A DNA stretch of 64,000 bases from Chitinophaga caeni (GCF_002557795.1 NZ_CP023777.1:5215922-5279921), one strand, 5' to 3'. Shown: positions 33,577 through 44,048, counted from the first letter of the stretch. The notes: generated by a model from the sequence alone, not told the origin. Made by a program: numbers and translations.

Positions 33577-34266
33577 CTAATTTGTTGCATCTTTTACCCA
33601 TTGCATAACTAATTCGAATTGTTCTTCCAAAGTTAACTGGCTGTTATCCAGCACGATAGCATCATCAGCTTTTTTCAGGGGACTAATTTCCCTATTGGTA
33701 TCAATATAATCTCTTAATTCCAGGTTTTTGCGGACTTCTTCGATGGTGATATGTTGATCTTTCTCGTAAAGCTCCTTGAAACGCCTTTGCACCCTAACAT
33801 CGGGGTCGGCCGTCATGAAGATCTTGAGCTCCGCAGCCGGGAAAACGACGGTTCCGATATCCCTTCCATCCATCACGATACCCTTTTGGATACCCATCTC
33901 TTGTTGCTGGGCTACGGCAAACTCCCTCACGGCGCCAATTGCCGCCACTTCGCTAACTTTTTCCGCAACGATTAAGTCCCGGATATATGGTTCTACGTTT
34001 TCTTCATTTAAATAGATGTCAGCTTTGCCGGTGGCTTCGTTGAATATAAAACTCAACTTAATATTTTGCAAGGCCGCCGCCACGGCATCTTCATCATTCC
34101 AATCGACACGGTTTTGCAGGAAATAAAAAGTGATAGCCCGGTACATAGCGCCGCTATCGATAAACAAATAGCCCAATTGTTTGGCCAATTGTTTGGCTAG
34201 GGTACTTTTCCCGCAGGAAGAGTATCCGTCTATCGTGATAATAATTTTTTTTCCATTACCGCCCAT
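33577..34266 (-). CDS. cmk: Cytidylate kinase
   Basis: 229 residues from the ATG at 34266 (MGGNGKKIIITIDG). Phosphorylates CMP and dCMP. The P-loop GYSSCGKST lies at residues 14-22, DSGAMYRAITFYFLQ at about 36-50 is the CMP-binding helix, and MDGRDIGTVVFPAAELKIFM (about 126-145) carries the conserved Asp/Arg signature. The lid segment is RRFKELYEKDQHI, and RDYIDTNREISPLKKADDA is the C-terminal motif. The frame extends 45 codons further upstream, but those codons run through a terminator and lack family resemblance. Length is normal for the bacterial enzyme. Confidence 0.95.
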   Translation of the reverse strand: MGGNGKKIIITIDGYSSCGKSTLAKQLAKQLGYLFIDSGAMYRAITFYFLQNRVDWNDEDAVAAALQNIKLSFIFNEATGKADIYLNEENVEPYIRDLIVAEKVSEVAAIGAVREFAVAQQQEMGIQKGIVMDGRDIGTVVFPAAELKIFMTADPDVRVQRRFKELYEKDQHITIEEVRKNLELRDYIDTNREISPLKKADDAIVLDNSQLTLEEQFELVMQWVKDATN

Positions 34267-34350
34267 ATGCAATATTTTCTGCTGTTGATCTATACTCCTG
34301 CAAAAATGCTGCAATTCGAGTTTAAAAACAAATCCGTTCCCGGTTTGCGT

Positions 34351-34384
34351 ATAAAAAGATAGCCCGCCACGCGGGCGAGCTATC
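34351..34384 (-). terminator. Terminator of the T9SS-protein gene
   Basis: GATAGCTCGC and GCGGGCTATC pair with a two-base offset around a GC-rich loop and are followed on the minus strand by TTTTTATA. Confidence 0.85.
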
Positions 34385-34417
34385 ATTACCAATATCAACA
34401 TTTAGAATTATTAATAA

Positions 34418-36019
34418 TTAATACCTGTCTATTACCACGATCTTATGCGTGCGGATCAATTTGCCCGAGTTCTTATCGTAGAATGCTAAGACGTACATGC
34501 CTCTCGCGATATCATTCACCTGGATATTCGTTTCGCCGGTGATGTCGTAAGTCCGAACCGTTTGTCCTAATACGTTCACAATCCTCATAATCATGCTAGA
34601 GTTTTCACCCTTGATCCTAACAGTAAACTGGCCGTAGTTCGGGTTTGGCCAAACTTCTACCCTGAGGAATGGCGGAACAGCCCTGGTTTCCGTGTAAGAG
34701 ACCCGGTCGTTCTTCGATACCGATTTAATCCGGTAATACGTCCAGCCCTCGTAATCATTCGGATCATCGTACATGTATTGACGGAAAATCTCGCTGTTAC
34801 CGTTAATCGAGGACGACAGTACGGAGCCGACCGTTGTAAAGGCAGTATCTTTATCGTAGCGCCGTTCGATTTCGAAATGGTCATTATTTAACTCGCGGGA
34901 AGTAGCCCATTCCAACCTGGCGAGGTAAGGCGAATTCCTGTATGCATTGAAATACATGAATATGGCCGGCGAGTAAGGTCCCGCGATAAACGAAGACTTA
35001 GTGAAATATTCGTTGATATCTAAACCTTCATTAAATAATCTTTGGTGTAAAGTTGAACTAGTGAGCGGTCCTCCCGTTGTCAGGTTGCCGGTTATCGGGT
35101 TAAATTGTAAAGCGCTGATATAGTCCCAAGATGTATCTGTATAACGGCTAATAAAACTCAGGGACCTGAAGGCAGCATAGTTAGCGCCTTCATCTTTATC
35201 CATGTGTTGTAAATAAAGGACTACTTCGGCGCTGGACTCGTTCAGATGCCCGATATTCCAAGTTTTATTAGCATATTCCAATTTATTGATCACACCGTCA
35301 ATTGCCTGGCTATAAACGCTGTCAAATACACGGGCTTTAAAATCGTCAGGGGTATCACTTTTATATTCGATAGCAGCAGGTGAATAATTGCTAATAGAAG
35401 TACCGATAGGGAAAACAACCTTGCCGCTAGTCCTAGAGATTGCTTCACGGTATAAGAATCCGCCGGCAATATTGGTTCCCGTTACTACGAAAGCCTTATC
35501 GTTATAGCCCGTAATAGTTCCGGGTTGTTTATCACCCACTACCAGGTTCCAACCGTTCAGGAATATGAATCCATTACTGAAGTGCAAATTATTTCTGACT
35601 TTGAGATCACTGAGATCATCCAAGATAAGCCCTAATTTATTATCAATGGCAAGGTTAGGAAAGCTGATACCCTTGTTCGCGCTCACACTGAAGCCGCAGT
35701 AAACAGTTTGGGCGCCCAAGTTACCATTGACGGGGTTATTTCCGGAAAACCTGAAAATACCACCTTTGCCAGTATAACCATCCTCACTTTCATCGATCAA
35801 TTTTGCCGTGATCGCGTTTTTCCAAGACTTGCCGAAGAAGTTCAACTCGGCATCAGGGTTTGAGCCGATCGTACCTTCATTAATGATGCTTCCGTAAATT
35901 GAAACCGGCTTCCCTTTGAAAATCCAAATTTTTCCATTCGGGGGGATATAGGTATTCAATTGGCAGTAAGCATAATTACATGCAAGTATGAAGAAAATTA
36001 TGGTTATAAGTTTTTTCAT
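34418..36019 (-). CDS. Secreted protein with T9SS type A sorting domain
   Basis: 533 residues. Signal peptide MKKLITIIFFILACNYAYC (cleavage before QLNTYIPP). The long N-terminal part (about 20-440) is beta-rich and Gly/Asn/Asp-rich without a recognised catalytic motif. The C-terminal type A sorting domain (about 450-533) has VEVWPNPNYGQFTVRI, IVNVLGQTVRTYDI and GMYVLAFYDKNSG, the standard signals for export through the T9SS and attachment to the surface. It is downstream of two fibre-like genes on the same strand, with a gap of only 15 bases to the nearest, so co-transcription is likely. Probably a cell-surface component; the precise function is unknown. Confidence 0.9.
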   Translation of the reverse strand: MKKLITIIFFILACNYAYCQLNTYIPPNGKIWIFKGKPVSIYGSIINEGTIGSNPDAELNFFGKSWKNAITAKLIDESEDGYTGKGGIFRFSGNNPVNGNLGAQTVYCGFSVSANKGISFPNLAIDNKLGLILDDLSDLKVRNNLHFSNGFIFLNGWNLVVGDKQPGTITGYNDKAFVVTGTNIAGGFLYREAISRTSGKVVFPIGTSISNYSPAAIEYKSDTPDDFKARVFDSVYSQAIDGVINKLEYANKTWNIGHLNESSAEVVLYLQHMDKDEGANYAAFRSLSFISRYTDTSWDYISALQFNPITGNLTTGGPLTSSTLHQRLFNEGLDINEYFTKSSFIAGPYSPAIFMYFNAYRNSPYLARLEWATSRELNNDHFEIERRYDKDTAFTTVGSVLSSSINGNSEIFRQYMYDDPNDYEGWTYYRIKSVSKNDRVSYTETRAVPPFLRVEVWPNPNYGQFTVRIKGENSSMIMRIVNVLGQTVRTYDITGETNIQVNDIARGMYVLAFYDKNSGKLIRTHKIVVIDRY

Positions 36020-36034
36020 CCGCCTGGGATAAGA

Positions 36035-37558
36035 TTAAAATTGCATGATAGTTACGTTAAAAGAAGTATTAAAGTTAATCCTCCATGTAACACTTGTTAG
36101 TCTTACAATTACGTAACCGTTATAAGCTCTAGCATGTGCAATACTTGTTTCTTCTCCAATCTCGCCCCTGGGGTTTATAATCACCGTAGCATTTGAAGTT
36201 ATACGGCTATCTGTACCCGAGGTTGGATACCTAAATTCATAGGTATTGGAATATGTATTCACATTATAATTTCCTGTAGTCAGCCTGTAAATCTTTTCAA
36301 CAGGTGTACCGTCGCTTCCCACTTTCACAGAACCGTTTACATCCAGTTTCGCATTCGGACTCGTTGTACCGATCCCCACATCGCCATCACCCTGGATGGT
36401 TACACGCTTATTACTGTTGGTGCTGAAAAACAAATCACGGTTATCTTTCAAATTGAAATTCACATCGTAATTCCCTTCCGTTTCAGCGCTGAAGTTTGCA
36501 TTTACGGGCAAGGTTAAAAACTTACGCCAAGACATGTTCGCAAAAGTATCCACGGAACCGCCCCTGAAATAGGCTTCATGATCCGTTAAATCAAACTGCC
36601 CGACATATAGACCGTTATCACTTTTTGCTACGATCGAAGTATGGAACCAAGCTGTTTCATTAGGTATTTGGTTGGCTGGATTCCCCTCGACATCGGTCAG
36701 ATACAAGCCCGTTCCATTCGTTGCCATCGCATTCAGATCCCGGCTGATATCAAACTCCCCCGAACCACTGTTAGCGTTATATTTTAACAAGGCCGGCCTT
36801 TGCTTATTCATCACTACCCAAGCCGTTCCATCGCTAACCAGTTTAACCGTATAACCGCTTAAAAGCGATGTTTGTGTAGTGCCGTTCGTAGCTTTTACCG
36901 TGGCTCCAGCGTAATTTACATTCCCCGTATTGTAAGCTACCAACTCGATACTTCTACCGGTTCTTCCCACTGGCGACTGTAAAGTAACCGTGGCATCGCT
37001 GGCATTGTTCATTATAACGACCGAATTAGAATCAACTAAGGTTATATTCCCGGTAGCAGTAATGGTACTGGTAGCGATAGCGCCGTTCACATGCAGCATA
37101 GACGTGGGATTACTTCTCCCCACTCCCCAGAAACCGTTTCCGGCAACCCTGCCCCTCTCCACGGCATCCACCTTAAAGACGATCGGCTGATGATCAAGCG
37201 TTCCAATAAAATGTACACTGGAATCATTTCCCGTATTACCTGCGGTCGACCAAGAACCGATCGCGGATAAATCAGCTAAAGGTTGCCAAGTACCTTTTTT
37301 CAGATAAATTTGCTTGTCTTCTTTCACGTAAACGATCATCCCGTCTGGAGCGCTATTTAAAGGAGCTGTGTTCAGTGCGGCTTTAGGCACCCTGTTGAGT
37401 AATAATCCACGGGCTTCCCCACTCAATTCTAATGAAGCGTCCGTTCTGACAGTATAAGGATTATCCCCTATTTTAAGTTGCGCATTTGAATGTTTTCCAA
37501 GTATCATGAACACGCAAAAAATGATACAAGGAATACCCATCTTTCCGAAAAGACTCAT
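36035..37558 (-). CDS. Secreted fibre-like surface protein, paralogue A
   Basis: 507 residues from the ATG at 37558 (MSLFGKMG), which gives a signal peptide ending HSNA before QLKIGDNPYTV. The mature N-terminus (about 25-120) is shared with the next gene: QLKIG-NPYT, LELSGEARGLLLNR, PDGMIVYVKEDKQIYLKKG, then NTGNDSSVHFIGTLDHQPIV. The rest resembles tail-fibre/adhesin sequence, including the GDVGIGTTSPNAKLDVNGSV motif seen near trimeric fibre tips. There is no sorting domain. I would expect an elongated beta-rich fibre on the cell surface; this is by analogy. No S74 chaperone domain is seen at the C-terminus. The alternative start at 37624 would destroy the signal peptide. Confidence 0.75.
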   Translation of the reverse strand: MSLFGKMGIPCIIFCVFMILGKHSNAQLKIGDNPYTVRTDASLELSGEARGLLLNRVPKAALNTAPLNSAPDGMIVYVKEDKQIYLKKGTWQPLADLSAIGSWSTAGNTGNDSSVHFIGTLDHQPIVFKVDAVERGRVAGNGFWGVGRSNPTSMLHVNGAIATSTITATGNITLVDSNSVVIMNNASDATVTLQSPVGRTGRSIELVAYNTGNVNYAGATVKATNGTTQTSLLSGYTVKLVSDGTAWVVMNKQRPALLKYNANSGSGEFDISRDLNAMATNGTGLYLTDVEGNPANQIPNETAWFHTSIVAKSDNGLYVGQFDLTDHEAYFRGGSVDTFANMSWRKFLTLPVNANFSAETEGNYDVNFNLKDNRDLFFSTNSNKRVTIQGDGDVGIGTTSPNAKLDVNGSVKVGSDGTPVEKIYRLTTGNYNVNTYSNTYEFRYPTSGTDSRITSNATVIINPRGEIGEETSIAHARAYNGYVIVRLTSVTWRINFNTSFNVTIMQF

Positions 37559-37598
37559 GGTATAATATTTTACCCGATAATGGATTGAATAATAAGAT

Positions 37599-37638
37599 AA
37601 AACGATCCGGTTTTTGAGACACATGTACCGGATCGTTT
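37599..37638 (-). terminator. Terminator after fibre paralogue B
   Basis: AAACGATCCGG and CCGGATCGTTT pair perfectly over 11 bp around a 17-base loop, with TTTTATC following on the minus strand. It would separate paralogue B from the genes below it, at least partly. Confidence 0.85.
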
Positions 37639-37658
37639 CATCCAGTTATTATCGATTA

Positions 37659-39305
37659 TTAGTTGACTTTGTACCAGTTGGTACCATCGCTTTGGAATAC
37701 ATAATTTGTATTGTTAGGCGCAGTAATAGATGCAGCCGCACCATCGATATCGCCACCCGCGGTATCAATTGTAACTACGAAAGCATCCGCAGATAAATCC
37801 GGGTTACCGGATAACCTTTTTACATTAATTACGCGACCGATATTAGTAGTTGCATCCGGCAAAGTAATCGTTGCATCAGCAGTTGGTTTCACCAAGATAG
37901 TATAATCCGTAGCCGCCACTGTGTAAGTACCCGTTGCAGTCCTGATAGACATTGCCACGGAACCCGTAACAGTGAAAGTGGAAGTTTGAGTACTTACCGG
38001 GGCACCGACAACGAACCCTGCATTAGCAGAAGATTTATCTTTAAATTGTTTAGCACCAGCAATTTCTTGAGCGCCGGTTGTAATAACACCGCGCGCGGTA
38101 GCACTCGCATCAGGGACATCTAAAGTTACCGTTCCTGTAGCAGCAGAGAAAGCCAAATCATTACCGGCAGTTCCTAAAGCTAAGGTAATTGCATTATCAG
38201 TCAAACCGTTTACCGAGGTAATAGCACCATCAAATGCAGACGCAGCAAGAGTTCTGTATTTGAAAGAACTGGACCCGTCTAATACAAGTACATTATTGTC
38301 CGTAGTAGTACCGGCGCCTAAACCAGTTGCATAAATATTGGTACCATCCAAATAAACATCACCACTTAAAGTAGTAGCACCGCTGAATGTTTTATCACCA
38401 GCAAAAGTTTGAGTAGTGGTTGTCACGATACCTGGATAAGTAGCATCGGCAGCATGCAATTTCAATTGATATTTCCCGGTTACGTTATCGAAGGAAATCG
38501 TAGCACCGTGATCATCGGTAGCTGCTACGTATGTTAAAGTTTCGAACGCAGTTCCCCCGGTTAAGTTTTGCAACTTATCATAATCACCCTTTGACATGAA
38601 ACCGTAAGTTTTGGTACCGGTTCCATCCATGATCGGGGCTTTGATAGTCAACGCGGAAGTACCATCGTCGGTAATTTCTAAAGTTTCGTTGGTAGTAGCC
38701 ACATCGGTATTGATCGTAAGATCACCGTTCAAGCTATTCAACGATTTTACAGCTGCGCCGAAAGCGGAAGGATCCAAGCTTCTTTTTTCGATGGTACTAA
38801 CACCGGAACCATCGGTATTCAACACCAACACTTCCACGCTGGAAGTATTAGCTGTCATATCAGCATACTGGATTTTCAATTTACCATCACTCGTGATACG
38901 GAATCTTTCCGAAGCGTTAGATTTGAAGATAACATCAGCCGCATTGATAGAACCGATGAAGTGAGCCGGGGTAACGGCGTCATTACCAGTTAATCCCCAG
39001 TTGGCGGCAGATTCGGCAGAAGAAGCTAACTTTTCCCAACCGGAAGCCGTTTTCAGGTAGATACCCGGGTTAGTGCCGGTATAATACACCATCATACCAT
39101 TCGGAGGTGTTAAGGCATCAATTTGGGTAAAACTGGATAAGCGAGGCAGCAATAGACCTTGGCGATCTGATTCCAATTCCAAGATGGAAGCCGGGGAGAT
39201 CGTGTAAGGGTTACCACCTATTTTAAGCTGTGCTTTCAGGCTGTTGAAGGATAAAGCCAACAGCGATACCAGTACAAGACTGGCAATACGAAACGATTGT
39301 CTCAT
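37659..39305 (-). CDS. Secreted fibre-like surface protein, paralogue B
   Basis: 548 residues. Signal peptide MRQSFRIASLVLVSLLALSF, with cleavage likely before QLKIGGNPYTI. The head (about 26-150) is homologous to paralogue A: LELESDRQGLLLPR, PNGMMVYYTGTNPGIYLKT, NWGLTGNDAVTPAHFIG. The rest is rich in Thr, Ala, Gly, Asp with short repeats (GNDLAFSAATGTVTLDVPDA, TFSGATTLSGDVYLDGTNIY), as in phage tail fibres and trimeric adhesins. It ends in FQSDGTNWYKVN, a short terminal motif often seen in tail-fibre-like proteins. The gene is followed by a strong terminator. No enzymatic motif is visible; surface filament or adhesion is inferred. Confidence 0.75.
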   Translation of the reverse strand: MRQSFRIASLVLVSLLALSFNSLKAQLKIGGNPYTISPASILELESDRQGLLLPRLSSFTQIDALTPPNGMMVYYTGTNPGIYLKTASGWEKLASSAESAANWGLTGNDAVTPAHFIGSINAADVIFKSNASERFRITSDGKLKIQYADMTANTSSVEVLVLNTDGSGVSTIEKRSLDPSAFGAAVKSLNSLNGDLTINTDVATTNETLEITDDGTSALTIKAPIMDGTGTKTYGFMSKGDYDKLQNLTGGTAFETLTYVAATDDHGATISFDNVTGKYQLKLHAADATYPGIVTTTTQTFAGDKTFSGATTLSGDVYLDGTNIYATGLGAGTTTDNNVLVLDGSSSFKYRTLAASAFDGAITSVNGLTDNAITLALGTAGNDLAFSAATGTVTLDVPDASATARGVITTGAQEIAGAKQFKDKSSANAGFVVGAPVSTQTSTFTVTGSVAMSIRTATGTYTVAATDYTILVKPTADATITLPDATTNIGRVINVKRLSGNPDLSADAFVVTIDTAGGDIDGAAASITAPNNTNYVFQSDGTNWYKVN

Positions 39306-39910
39306 AGGTACAAGGTTAAATAAAAGCGTTAAAGTATAATTTATTAAATATTGATTGGTGACATAGTCTGTATCAGTTGCAACTGGCCCTACTCTTTAAT
39401 TCATGCAACAAATCTGGATACAATATTACATATATAAACTGATTTAATACATATTTTTTTATATATTTTTTATTTAACCTTTAATAAATTTCTTTTATAT
39501 AAAAAGTCTTTATTTCCCTAATTATAGGTCGTTTTAGCTGTTTTTCAAGCCTATGGCGGACTATTCATATTATAATATTTTATATATATAAATAATTATA
39601 ATAATTATTGATTATCAAATACCCATAAATAGAAAATTTCTTAATACGTATTATCCTTAGTAGTAATGTTGGATCGTGACGAATATTACCCCCGGGGGAA
39701 GGTTTTAGAAACTGGATACGATGTACCGGGAGATACTGTAACTCTTGTTTAGCCCGGGATATTAAAATGGAAACGGGGATGGCGTAATAATGATTCCGGG
39801 GCACACGTGTGAATACGAATCCCCTTATTTGACCACCTGGACCGCGGCTGCAAATATTCCCCGCAGACTAGCGCGGCTACACCACGATGGCCGTATATTT
39901 AATTATTATA
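39306..39910. other. AT-rich gene-free region
   Basis: About 600 bases with long A/T tracts near 39420-39620. No gene or RNA is supported; a 74-codon minus-strand frame at 39580-39804 has no recognisable features. The promoter of fibre paralogue B must lie here, but no TAnnTTTG match is clear. Confidence 0.5.
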
Positions 39911-40819
39911 TTATACCAAAAAAGTAGTTCCCTCTGTGGCCAAGTATGATTCTTCGAATACCGGCCGTGCTTCCTCAAGAAATCCGCCTAACTCCGTGTA
40001 TTTAGAGCTAAAATGTCCTAGCAACAACCTGCCAACACCTGCATCCTTAGCTAAGCTAGCTGCCTGGAAAGCGGTGGAATGGAACCTGTCGGCAGCTCTT
40101 TGTTCAAGGTCATGTAAATAGGTGCTTTCATGGTAGACCAGGTTGGCCCCGGCCAAGTAAGGAATGATGCCGGGATCGTATTTCGTATCGGCGCAATAAA
40201 CGTAAGCCTGGGCAGGTGGCGGTGGCAATGTAACCCAATCATTTTTTACCAGGACGCCATCCTTACGTTGATAATCTTCCCCGGCTTGCAACCTCGAATA
40301 AAACGCGGCAGGGATCTCGTAGGCCTTTGCCTGTTCCGGGATCAATTTCCGCTTTGTCCTTTCCCTTTTCACCCTGAAACCGTAGCAAGGAATCCTATGC
40401 TGAACGGGAAAATAACTTACTTCTACCTCCTTATCTTTCATGATGATGCCGCCATTCCCGGGAACCAGCGGTACGAATATCAATTTAAACAGCAAACGCG
40501 TATCGGCAACTTTTAGCTGGATATCAATTATTTCCTGTAGCTCCGGTGGACCGTAAACCGTAAGATCTTCGGAGCGGCCCAGTAGGCTCAAGCTATTGAT
40601 GAGCCCAATTAAGCCGAAATAATGGTCGCCATGAAGATGGCTGATGAAAATATGGTTCAGTTTACCCCGCTTGATATGGTAGCGTTGCATTTGCATTTGG
40701 GAGCCTTCCCCGCAATCGATCAATAATAATTGGTTATCAACCGTCACAACCTGGGCCGTAGGATGCCTTTCCAATGTGGGTATCGCTGAATTATTTCCTA
40801 GTATCGTAACTGCAAACAT
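39911..40819 (-). CDS. rnz: Ribonuclease Z
   Basis: 302 residues. Removes the 3' trailer of tRNA precursors. The metallo-beta-lactamase motif is FISHLHGDHYFGL (HxHxDH at about 60-67). Further zinc ligands are the His in YFPVQHRIPCYGF (about 139), Asp in YVYCADTKYD (about 211) and the late His in LLLGHFSSKYTEL (about 270). The domain order is that of the bacterial short form ElaC. It is followed on its own strand by a gene-poor region, and lies next to a STAS gene with a 49-base gap, an arrangement found in other Bacteroidota. Confidence 0.95.
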   Translation of the reverse strand: MFAVTILGNNSAIPTLERHPTAQVVTVDNQLLLIDCGEGSQMQMQRYHIKRGKLNHIFISHLHGDHYFGLIGLINSLSLLGRSEDLTVYGPPELQEIIDIQLKVADTRLLFKLIFVPLVPGNGGIIMKDKEVEVSYFPVQHRIPCYGFRVKRERTKRKLIPEQAKAYEIPAAFYSRLQAGEDYQRKDGVLVKNDWVTLPPPPAQAYVYCADTKYDPGIIPYLAGANLVYHESTYLHDLEQRAADRFHSTAFQAASLAKDAGVGRLLLGHFSSKYTELGGFLEEARPVFEESYLATEGTTFLV

Positions 40820-40868
40820 CCTTATCGGGGCTTATCTAAATAATTGTAAATCAATCTCAATATAGCAA

Positions 40869-41255
40869 TTACATGCCTTCATCGATATCCAGTCCCAACT
40901 CCCTTTCAATCTCCTCCATCATCACGATGTCCATGGCTTCCGAAACGGTCGGTACGATATTGATAAACTGGTCGCCCGCTGCATCATTTACTTGCGCTGT
41001 TAAAGCGCTGTTAAGATTTGCAAGGCAACATGATAAGTTTTTAGCATATATTTCTTGGTAGACTGCTAAAATGGCTTCTATTCCTGGATGGTCAATAGAT
41101 TGAACGTCAGCCATATCTAGCACGAGGCTGCGGCCATCGAGATCCTTCAGATTATGGATCGCTGTAATAAAATCTTCTGCCAAATTAGCATTAAAAGCAG
41201 GTTCTTCCAGTCTAAATACCACTAATTTTTCTTTGGTATCATATTTGAAAATCAT
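40869..41255 (-). CDS. STAS-domain protein (anti-sigma-antagonist-like)
   Basis: 128 residues from the ATG at 41255 (MIFKYDTKEK); the 19 codons upstream lie outside the family pattern. A single STAS domain (about 5-105): VVFRLEEPAFNANLAEDFIT, SLVLDMADVQSIDHPGIEAI and AVYQEIYAKNLSCCLANLN. In phosphorylatable SpoIIAA-like members the segment reads D-S-S/T-G; here it is IDHPGI, so the acceptor Ser is replaced and regulation by anti-sigma kinase phosphorylation is unlikely. The C-terminus is acidic (EEIERELGLDIDEG). It precedes rnz on the same strand, a combination seen elsewhere, possibly a transcriptional unit. Confidence 0.85.
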   Translation of the reverse strand: MIFKYDTKEKLVVFRLEEPAFNANLAEDFITAIHNLKDLDGRSLVLDMADVQSIDHPGIEAILAVYQEIYAKNLSCCLANLNSALTAQVNDAAGDQFINIVPTVSEAMDIVMMEEIERELGLDIDEGM

Positions 41256-41510
41256 ATCACCGGGTGTTATATTTAAAACAATAAAAAAAAGGATCTTCAA
41301 TAATAGGATCATCTCCCGATAAATCTACTTCCGATGAATCTTATACCTAACATCCAATTATTTCGTAAGTATATTTAGAAAAAGGATCTCCTATACACAA
41401 AAGTAAATCTTAAGTATAAAAGAGCAAGTATAAAAAGTAAATCAAAATTATTTGCTAATATTGTATAGACCGCACCCGAGAGGGGTTTTAATCATCTAAT
41501 AACTAACACA

Positions 41511-44048
41511 ATGGACCAGAATTTTTCACCACAAGTAAAGGAAATCATTACGTTCAGCAGGGAGGAAGCTTTACGGTTGGGCAATGATTTCATCGGTACG
41601 GAGCACTTGCTCCTGGGTATTATTCGCGAGGGTGAAGGTACGGCTGTGAAAATTCTACAGGCACTTAATGTAGATTTGTATGAGCTGCGCAAAGAGGTTG
41701 AATTGGCTATAAAAGACAAGACTGGAAAAAATATTGGCAACATGAACAGCTTGCCCTTAACAAGGCAGGCGGAAAAAGTAATTCGTGTTACCGTATTGGA
41801 AGCAAAAGCTCTGAAGAGTCCGACCGTGGAAACGGAACACCTGATGCTTTCTATCCTCAAGAATAAAGAAAACGTTTGTACTCAAATTTTACAACAGTTC
41901 GACGTGGATTACGATACCTTTAAAAATGAACTCGGATTTGTTAAATCCGCAGACCCGAAATCTGAATTTGATGATCCTGGCGAGGAAGAATTTGAAGATG
42001 AAAGAAAAAGTTACGCCTCGAAATCAAAACAAGCGAACGCGAAATCTAAAACACCCGTTTTGGACAACTTCGGTAGGGATATTACCAAGCTGGCCGAAAG
42101 CGGCAGCCTCGACCCCATCGTGGGCCGCGAGCAAGAGATAGAACGCGTTTCACAGATATTATCAAGACGTAAAAAGAACAACCCGATCCTCATCGGGGAA
42201 CCCGGCGTTGGTAAAACAGCCATCGTGGAAGGCCTCGCCCTCAGGATCGTGCAACGCAAAGTTTCCCGCGTATTGTTCGACAAGCGCGTAGTAAGCCTCG
42301 ACCTTGCAGCATTGGTAGCCGGTACCAAGTACCGCGGCCAATTCGAAGAAAGGATGAAGGCAATCATGAACGAATTGGAAAAAAATAGGGACGTGATCTT
42401 GTTTATCGACGAGATTCACACCATCGTGGGCGCGGGTGGCGCTTCCGGTTCACTGGACGCTTCCAATATCTTCAAGCCGGCTTTAGCGCGCGGCGAATTA
42501 CAATGTATCGGCGCTTCCACCCTCGATGAATACAGGATGTACATCGAGAAAGACGGCGCTTTAGATCGCCGCTTCCAAAAAGTAATGGTAGAACCACCTA
42601 GTGTAGAAGAAACCATTCAAATTCTTAATAACATCAAACCCCGTTACGAGGAGTACCATAACGTAAGTTATTCTGATGATGCAATCGAAGCCTGCGTGAA
42701 ATTGAGCGATCGTTATATGACGGATCGCCTGTTGCCCGACAAAGCCATCGACGTATTGGATGAAGTGGGTGCCAGGGTTCACTTGAAAAATATCAACGTC
42801 CCTCAAAATATCCTCGACCTCGAAAAACAGATCGAAGATATCAAGCAGGAAAAAAATAAAGTAGTGAAGAGCCAACGCTTTGAAGAAGCCGCCGCACTCC
42901 GTGATACGGAGAAAAAACTCGGCGAGGATCTCGAAAAAGCGAAAGCAGTATGGGAAGAAGAAGTGAAACACAAACGCTACCCGATCGATGAAGAAGCCAT
43001 CGCGGAAGTTGTCAGTATGATGACCGGTATCCCTGTGAAACGCATGGTACAGGCTGAAACTGAGAAATTACGCCGCATGAGTGAAGATCTGAAAGGCGCC
43101 GTTGTGGGACAAGAAGAGGCAATCAGCAAAGTAACCAAGGCCATCCAGAGAAACCGTGTAGGTTTGAAGGATCCGAAGAAACCAATCGGTACTTTCATCT
43201 TCCTGGGTCCTACAGGAGTGGGTAAAACAGAGTTGGCCAAATCATTGGCCCGCTACATGTTCGATTCGGAAGATGCTTTAATACGCATCGATATGTCTGA
43301 ATACATGGAGAAATTCTCTGTAAGCCGTTTGATCGGTGCGCCTCCGGGATATGTTGGTTACGAAGAAGGTGGACAGTTGACTGAAAAAGTTCGCCGTAAA
43401 CCTTATTCCGTAATCCTGCTGGATGAAATCGAGAAAGCTCACCCGGACATCTACAACCTGTTGTTGCAAGTGCTGGATGACGGTATCTTGACAGACGGAT
43501 TGGGTCGTAAAGTAGACTTCAAAAATACCTTGATCATTATGACTTCAAACATCGGTGTACGCCAGTTGAAAGATTTTGGCGCCGGTGTAGGGTTCAGCAC
43601 ATCCGCGAAATCTAACAGCGAAGAAGATAATACCAAGGCAGTGATTGAGAAAGCGCTCAAACGTACCTTCTCCCCCGAGTTCTTGAACCGTATCGACGAT
43701 GTGATCATCTTCAATGCCCTGAACAAAGAACACATCTACACGATCATCGATATCACGATGAAAGGCGTGTTGAAACGTCTTCAAAACCTGGGCTTCAGCT
43801 TAGAGTTAACGGAAGAAGCGAAAGGTTTCTTGGCAGAGAAAGGATATGACCAACAATTTGGTGCGCGTCCATTACACAGGGCGATCCAAAAATACTTGGA
43901 AGATCCGTTAGCCGAAGAAATCCTCAACATGAATATTCACAATGGTGACGTGTTGGTGGCTGATCTTGACAAGGAAAATCAGAAATTGATTTTCAGTTTG
44001 AAGAAAGATTCATCTAAAAGCAAGTCTGAGAAATCATCTGAGGCGTAA
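41511..44048 (+). CDS. clpC: ATP-dependent Clp protease ATP-binding subunit ClpC
   Basis: 845 residues. HSP100 unfoldase that feeds ClpP. The N-terminal Clp_N repeat pair (about 1-145) starts [20 protein letters not shown]. The first AAA+ module has Walker [16 protein letters not shown] (about 224-238) and Walker [17 protein letters not shown]-domain follows (about 425-460, [20 protein letters not shown]), which distinguishes ClpC from ClpA/B. The second AAA+ module has [15 protein letters not shown] and [13 protein letters not shown], and a ClpP-contact loop (IGVR/LGxx type) is nearby. The C-terminus is Ser/Lys-rich. Monocistronic with a terminator; no CtsR box is visible. Confidence 0.96.
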   Translation: MDQNFSPQVKEIITFSREEALRLGNDFIGTEHLLLGIIREGEGTAVKILQALNVDLYELRKEVELAIKDKTGKNIGNMNSLPLTRQAEKVIRVTVLEAKALKSPTVETEHLMLSILKNKENVCTQILQQFDVDYDTFKNELGFVKSADPKSEFDDPGEEEFEDERKSYASKSKQANAKSKTPVLDNFGRDITKLAESGSLDPIVGREQEIERVSQILSRRKKNNPILIGEPGVGKTAIVEGLALRIVQRKVSRVLFDKRVVSLDLAALVAGTKYRGQFEERMKAIMNELEKNRDVILFIDEIHTIVGAGGASGSLDASNIFKPALARGELQCIGASTLDEYRMYIEKDGALDRRFQKVMVEPPSVEETIQILNNIKPRYEEYHNVSYSDDAIEACVKLSDRYMTDRLLPDKAIDVLDEVGARVHLKNINVPQNILDLEKQIEDIKQEKNKVVKSQRFEEAAALRDTEKKLGEDLEKAKAVWEEEVKHKRYPIDEEAIAEVVSMMTGIPVKRMVQAETEKLRRMSEDLKGAVVGQEEAISKVTKAIQRNRVGLKDPKKPIGTFIFLGPTGVGKTELAKSLARYMFDSEDALIRIDMSEYMEKFSVSRLIGAPPGYVGYEEGGQLTEKVRRKPYSVILLDEIEKAHPDIYNLLLQVLDDGILTDGLGRKVDFKNTLIIMTSNIGVRQLKDFGAGVGFSTSAKSNSEEDNTKAVIEKALKRTFSPEFLNRIDDVIIFNALNKEHIYTIIDITMKGVLKRLQNLGFSLELTEEAKGFLAEKGYDQQFGARPLHRAIQKYLEDPLAEEILNMNIHNGDVLVADLDKENQKLIFSLKKDSSKSKSEKSSEA

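Noticed and set aside
38611..38964. 117-codon plus-strand frame in fibre paralogue B
   Set aside because: Antisense to repeat-rich coding sequence; open because of codon bias in the fibre gene.
37659..39305. Reading the fibre genes as a prophage tail module
   Set aside because: No capsid, terminase, portal, baseplate or integrase genes nearby, and both proteins have signal peptides.
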